The notes beneath the pieces are model-generated. The model ran no database searches and was not told the DNA's origin. It saw nothing but the letters and a program-made list of their open reading frames with translations. DNA of 64,000 bases from positions 16,409,279-16,473,278 of the forward strand of contig OW121821.1 of assembly GCA_933228915.1 (NCBI GenBank). Direction: 5' to 3'. The translations under genes and the position numbers were made by a program. Positions 60,835-64,000 of this stretch are shown piece after piece (the first letter of the stretch is position 1; every line of letters starts with the position of its first letter). This DNA comes from Telmatherina bonti (Eukaryota; Chordata; Actinopteri; Atheriniformes; Telmatherinidae).

Positions 60835-60860
60835 CCCCCCCCCCCCCCCCCCCCCCCCCC
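60835..60860. repeat. 26-nt poly-C run
   Basis: Uninterrupted C homopolymer; the length may be imprecise. Confidence 0.9.
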
Positions 60861-62901
60861 TTCCCTTCTTCATCCAGCTGTCAGTGTAAGTGAGAGGCAT
60901 GTTGGTGCTGTGTATATTTGTCGTATAAGGACACAAACTGTATTGCAGCAGTTATGGGCGCACCATCACGCCTTCATCTCTGTCTCAAGGTCACTGCAGA
61001 GGAAGGGTGACAGGCTAGACTAGCGCAAGGAGGTGCCAGCCATTTTGAGAGGAGGTTTTGATGAATCTGGGGAGGGAGAGGGAAGTGTGCAGCAAGGAGT
61101 AATAAGTCATTTTGTCAATGCTACAGCATGTTGTGATGTGTGAGCAAGGCTATTTTTTTCCATCAGCAAAAAAATGTGACAGAGGGATGCTGAGAGGAGC
61201 AAGCAGAAATGGGAGCCTTTGAGCAGCAATGTGCCGGCCCTTTGAGAATCATATCTTTGTCCGCAGCACACACACTGGGAGGCTGAGCTGTGGAGCAAGA
61301 TGAGGAGCAGGGAGGACCAGAGCTGACTTAGCAGCCCATCCTCTGGATGGTATGTCCGGTAGGGAGGGGAGCAGAATGTGGAGACACACAGACAGATACT
61401 CTCTTTAACAAAGATCCCCTCCCCTCACACACACGTTTTTAACCAAATATGCATCTGCTTTAGTGAAGTACTTTTTGTTTTTAAGTATTGTGAATGTTGT
61501 AACAGACCATTTTTGTCACCCCTCAGTTCAAATGTAGCATTTTTATGGAACAAAATGAAGTACCGTTTGTAGAAGATAACTTAAAATAAAAAAAAGTTGC
61601 ACAACAATTTAGTGTCCTTAGTGATGTGATGAATGATCCTAACTCTCCTGCTTTATCCCAAATCAATATCTTCCAAATGGATTTTAAGTTTGATTTACTT
61701 CACGTTGACTCAAGTGATCAATAGATGTAAATATAGTCAGCATATTAAAAAAAAAAAATTTCCAAAGTTGTGTGCAACAGTGCCGCTTCAGTGGGTTAAA
61801 ACTGAGAGAAAATTAAAATGTTTTCAATTAAAAATATGTAGCTTATTTTGTTTAATCATGTTTAATAATAAAAAGTCATTCAAAAATTATTGACATCATG
61901 GTGAAAACAGAGCTCCTCTACCCTCCCAACCTGGGTTAAAAAGGGAGTTTCCCTGTGAACTATATAATTATGTTGTTATCATTTGATTGACAGATTCCAA
62001 AAACAATTAACAGAATAAAGTTTTGAAAAAGAATAATAGATGATGATAAATTATAAATGTTCATGTGACTTGACCTGCAATGCATGAAAAGTAAAAAGGG
62101 AAACAGAATCTCCTCTTTCATTTGAGAAACATTTGTTTCTATGTGTTTACTTGCTAACGATGCTTTTACCAGTCAATGTATACAAAATCTGCTCACAGAA
62201 CAAAAAGAGATTAAATGAAAATGCTCTGAAAATATGTCGCCTACTGTTTTACTAGATCAGGAAACAACACATAAAACATATAATGCATTGGGGATTATGT
62301 ATAATAATTTAAGGAAATTGTAAAAACTCAACTTTCCTTGCATTACCAACTCAGAAATTATGCTTCTTGTATAATCTCCTTTGATTTTATTCCTATTAGG
62401 GGATCTGAAATTTGCAATTCCCCAGTAATAGTCACAACTCTCAGTTCAGAGGTGCCTCAGCAGCTATTTTGCAAAGATTAAAATTCAAAAGTCTCCTACA
62501 TGTAAGTAGGCTGATGTTCGTGGAGGCAGCAGATCTACCCACAAATAACATCATAACATGCAGATTTTTCTGAAGGGATTTGATTTATTTCAAATTTTAG
62601 ATGTATATTTGTGATTCAAGACAGTTGAAAAATTGGGTGCTCATAATCAAAAACACATCTAGTTTCTATTTTTAAATTTCTTATTTTCCTAATTTCTGGG
62701 TGATTTTTTATTGCTTGTAAAGCTAAATAGAGCCTTTTCAAATGAACAAACAAAACCCTCCCAATGGAGGTTATGCCCTTATCATGAATGTCGTCAGTAC
62801 TGTTCCTCTGACGATGAGGGTGCTATCGGTTTCCATTACCAGCAGCCTGAACCAAGAAAACACGGGACGCACAATCTCAAATAAATTTCTGTTACTGTAT
62901 C

Positions 62902-62951
62902 TCTTTCTCTCTCTCTCTCTCTCACGCTCTCTCTCTCTCTCTCTCTCTCTC
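62902..62951. repeat. (CT)n microsatellite
   Basis: CT repeat with one interruption (CACG) in the distal intergenic region. Confidence 0.93.
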
Positions 62952-64000
62952 ACATATACACACGTATACACAAAACTGAAACAAAGTCATATCTCATGCC
63001 AAGTCCAGGGTAGTGCCACCTTGTATCATTGAGATTGTGTGAGATACAGAGTCCATCACAGAGATCCTGCTGAGGTGAGAGAGGTAGTCATGGCAGGGAC
63101 TGAGACATGGAGCTGATACCTGCCTCTATCAGCGAGCTGATAATGCCCATTTGGGTTCCAGGAATGTCCATTACAAATCCATCACCTCCATGATGTTCTA
63201 GACATCTGCGAGCAGACTGGCTTCCAGAGTCATGATGTTTCCACACAAATACAGCTTCCAGGGTGATAGTCCTTGTGTTCTCAGATTGCAGAATTGCTTA
63301 TCATTGTGAAACCAAGTTTGGTAGGAATCGTGACACAAAATGTCAGACTATTGGATAAACAGCAGTAGCATCATCAATCAGGTATTTACTGAAGCATGTA
63401 AAAAGTGCATAATCACATATTCTAGACTGGAGACTTATAAAAAAAAAGAGTTCATTAACCTAATTTAATTAAATACATTTTTAAAAATTAACTAAAAATT
63501 TTCTCCTGAAAAAAAAATAGCTTTCGTAAACAGAAAGTCTTGTAATATGTAAGAAAAGCTCTTCACTGAGACCAGTCTAGCTGCTTCTCCCACCTTTGAT
63601 TTCCCACTCCATCAGTGGTCTGTATCCCCCTTGTTGGCCAATCATGCTGACTTCTCTGCAGGGAGGCCAAAGCCATTAAACAGCCAACACTCTCTACTGT
63701 GTCTCCCTGTTTAATTGCCTGATAGGGCCTGTGATATTTTTATCGGCCGTCCTGTGGTGGATGGCGGCTGAAAGGGGGTGGCACATACGAGTGTGTGTGT
63801 CTTTACATGTCATGCCTCGGTACACCTCTGACAAGAGAGCTGCCTGCTTGCTGTAGGGAACCCTGTGATTCTATGCACCTGCATATCAATTTATGTGACC
63901 CACCCTTTGAGCCGTGACATAGCACAGAACATGCAAATCTAAATACAGCAGTGGCTTTAATACCTCGTCATCATTGTGCCTTATGATCAGGAATATTGTG

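Larger units (their letters stand above)
58397..64000. other. gene-free region upstream of dhdh-D
   Basis: I recognise no exon with family similarity on either strand. It contains G-rich tracts (58765-58785, 58881-58890), short GT runs near 59440-59455, a poly-C run, a CT microsatellite and AT-rich spacer. The dhdh-D promoter must lie at its left end (just above 58396), but no TATA or CpG cluster stands out. Confidence 0.5.

Overview
The window is vertebrate nuclear DNA, almost certainly from a ray-finned (teleost) fish. It holds spliced genes with GT-AG introns, AT-rich introns full of dinucleotide microsatellites, Tc1/mariner, hAT-like and non-LTR retrotransposon relics, and the synteny parp6 next to pkm. 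No prokaryotic, viral or CRISPR features were seen. All gene calls come from reading exons by eye and comparing them with remembered protein families; no database search was run.

Layout: (1) 1-12.8 kb, minus strand: parp6, a mono-ADP-ribosyltransferase, with 17 coding exons visible. The last roughly 105 codons lie outside the left edge. A possible 5'UTR exon and promoter lie at 14.7-15.1 kb. (2) 15.1-19 kb: spacer with a decayed Tc1-like element (17.47-18.66 kb). (3) About 19-34.1 kb, plus strand: pkm (pyruvate kinase M), with promoter-like sequence at 19.1-20.2 kb, ten coding exons used per transcript (532 aa) and both members of the mutually exclusive M1/M2 exon pair, each 167 bp. (4) 34.2-58.4 kb, minus strand: four consecutive complete copies of dhdh (dihydrodiol dehydrogenase, Gfo/Idh/MocA family), here called A, B, C and D from left to right. 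Each has seven coding exons of 90, 112, 164, 253, 125, 151 and 110 nt and encodes 334 aa. Introns carry two LINE fragments, a hAT-like element and simple repeats. (5) 58.4-64 kb: no gene recognised.

The most informative part is the pkm-dhdh boundary. pkm and dhdh-A are tail to tail, with polyadenylation signals about 145 bp apart. Decayed copies of the pkm 3'UTR lie downstream of dhdh-B and, more weakly, dhdh-C. The tandem duplication unit therefore appears to have been the end of pkm plus a whole dhdh gene. Copy D has no such relic and is the most divergent in sequence.

The dhdh copies look functionally unequal. A and B have Ser in place of the conserved Asp of the GGALLD-x-G-x-Y motif. B also has Asn in place of a His near the active site. 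C has a weakened AAG splice acceptor before exon 2. Exon 3 of A, B and C, and part of exon 4 of A and B, are nearly identical while surrounding sequence is not, which suggests gene conversion.

I found no wholly new gene system. The best leads are the duplication footprint, the active-site changes, and a transposon inserted exactly at a splice donor that its own target-site duplication preserved.
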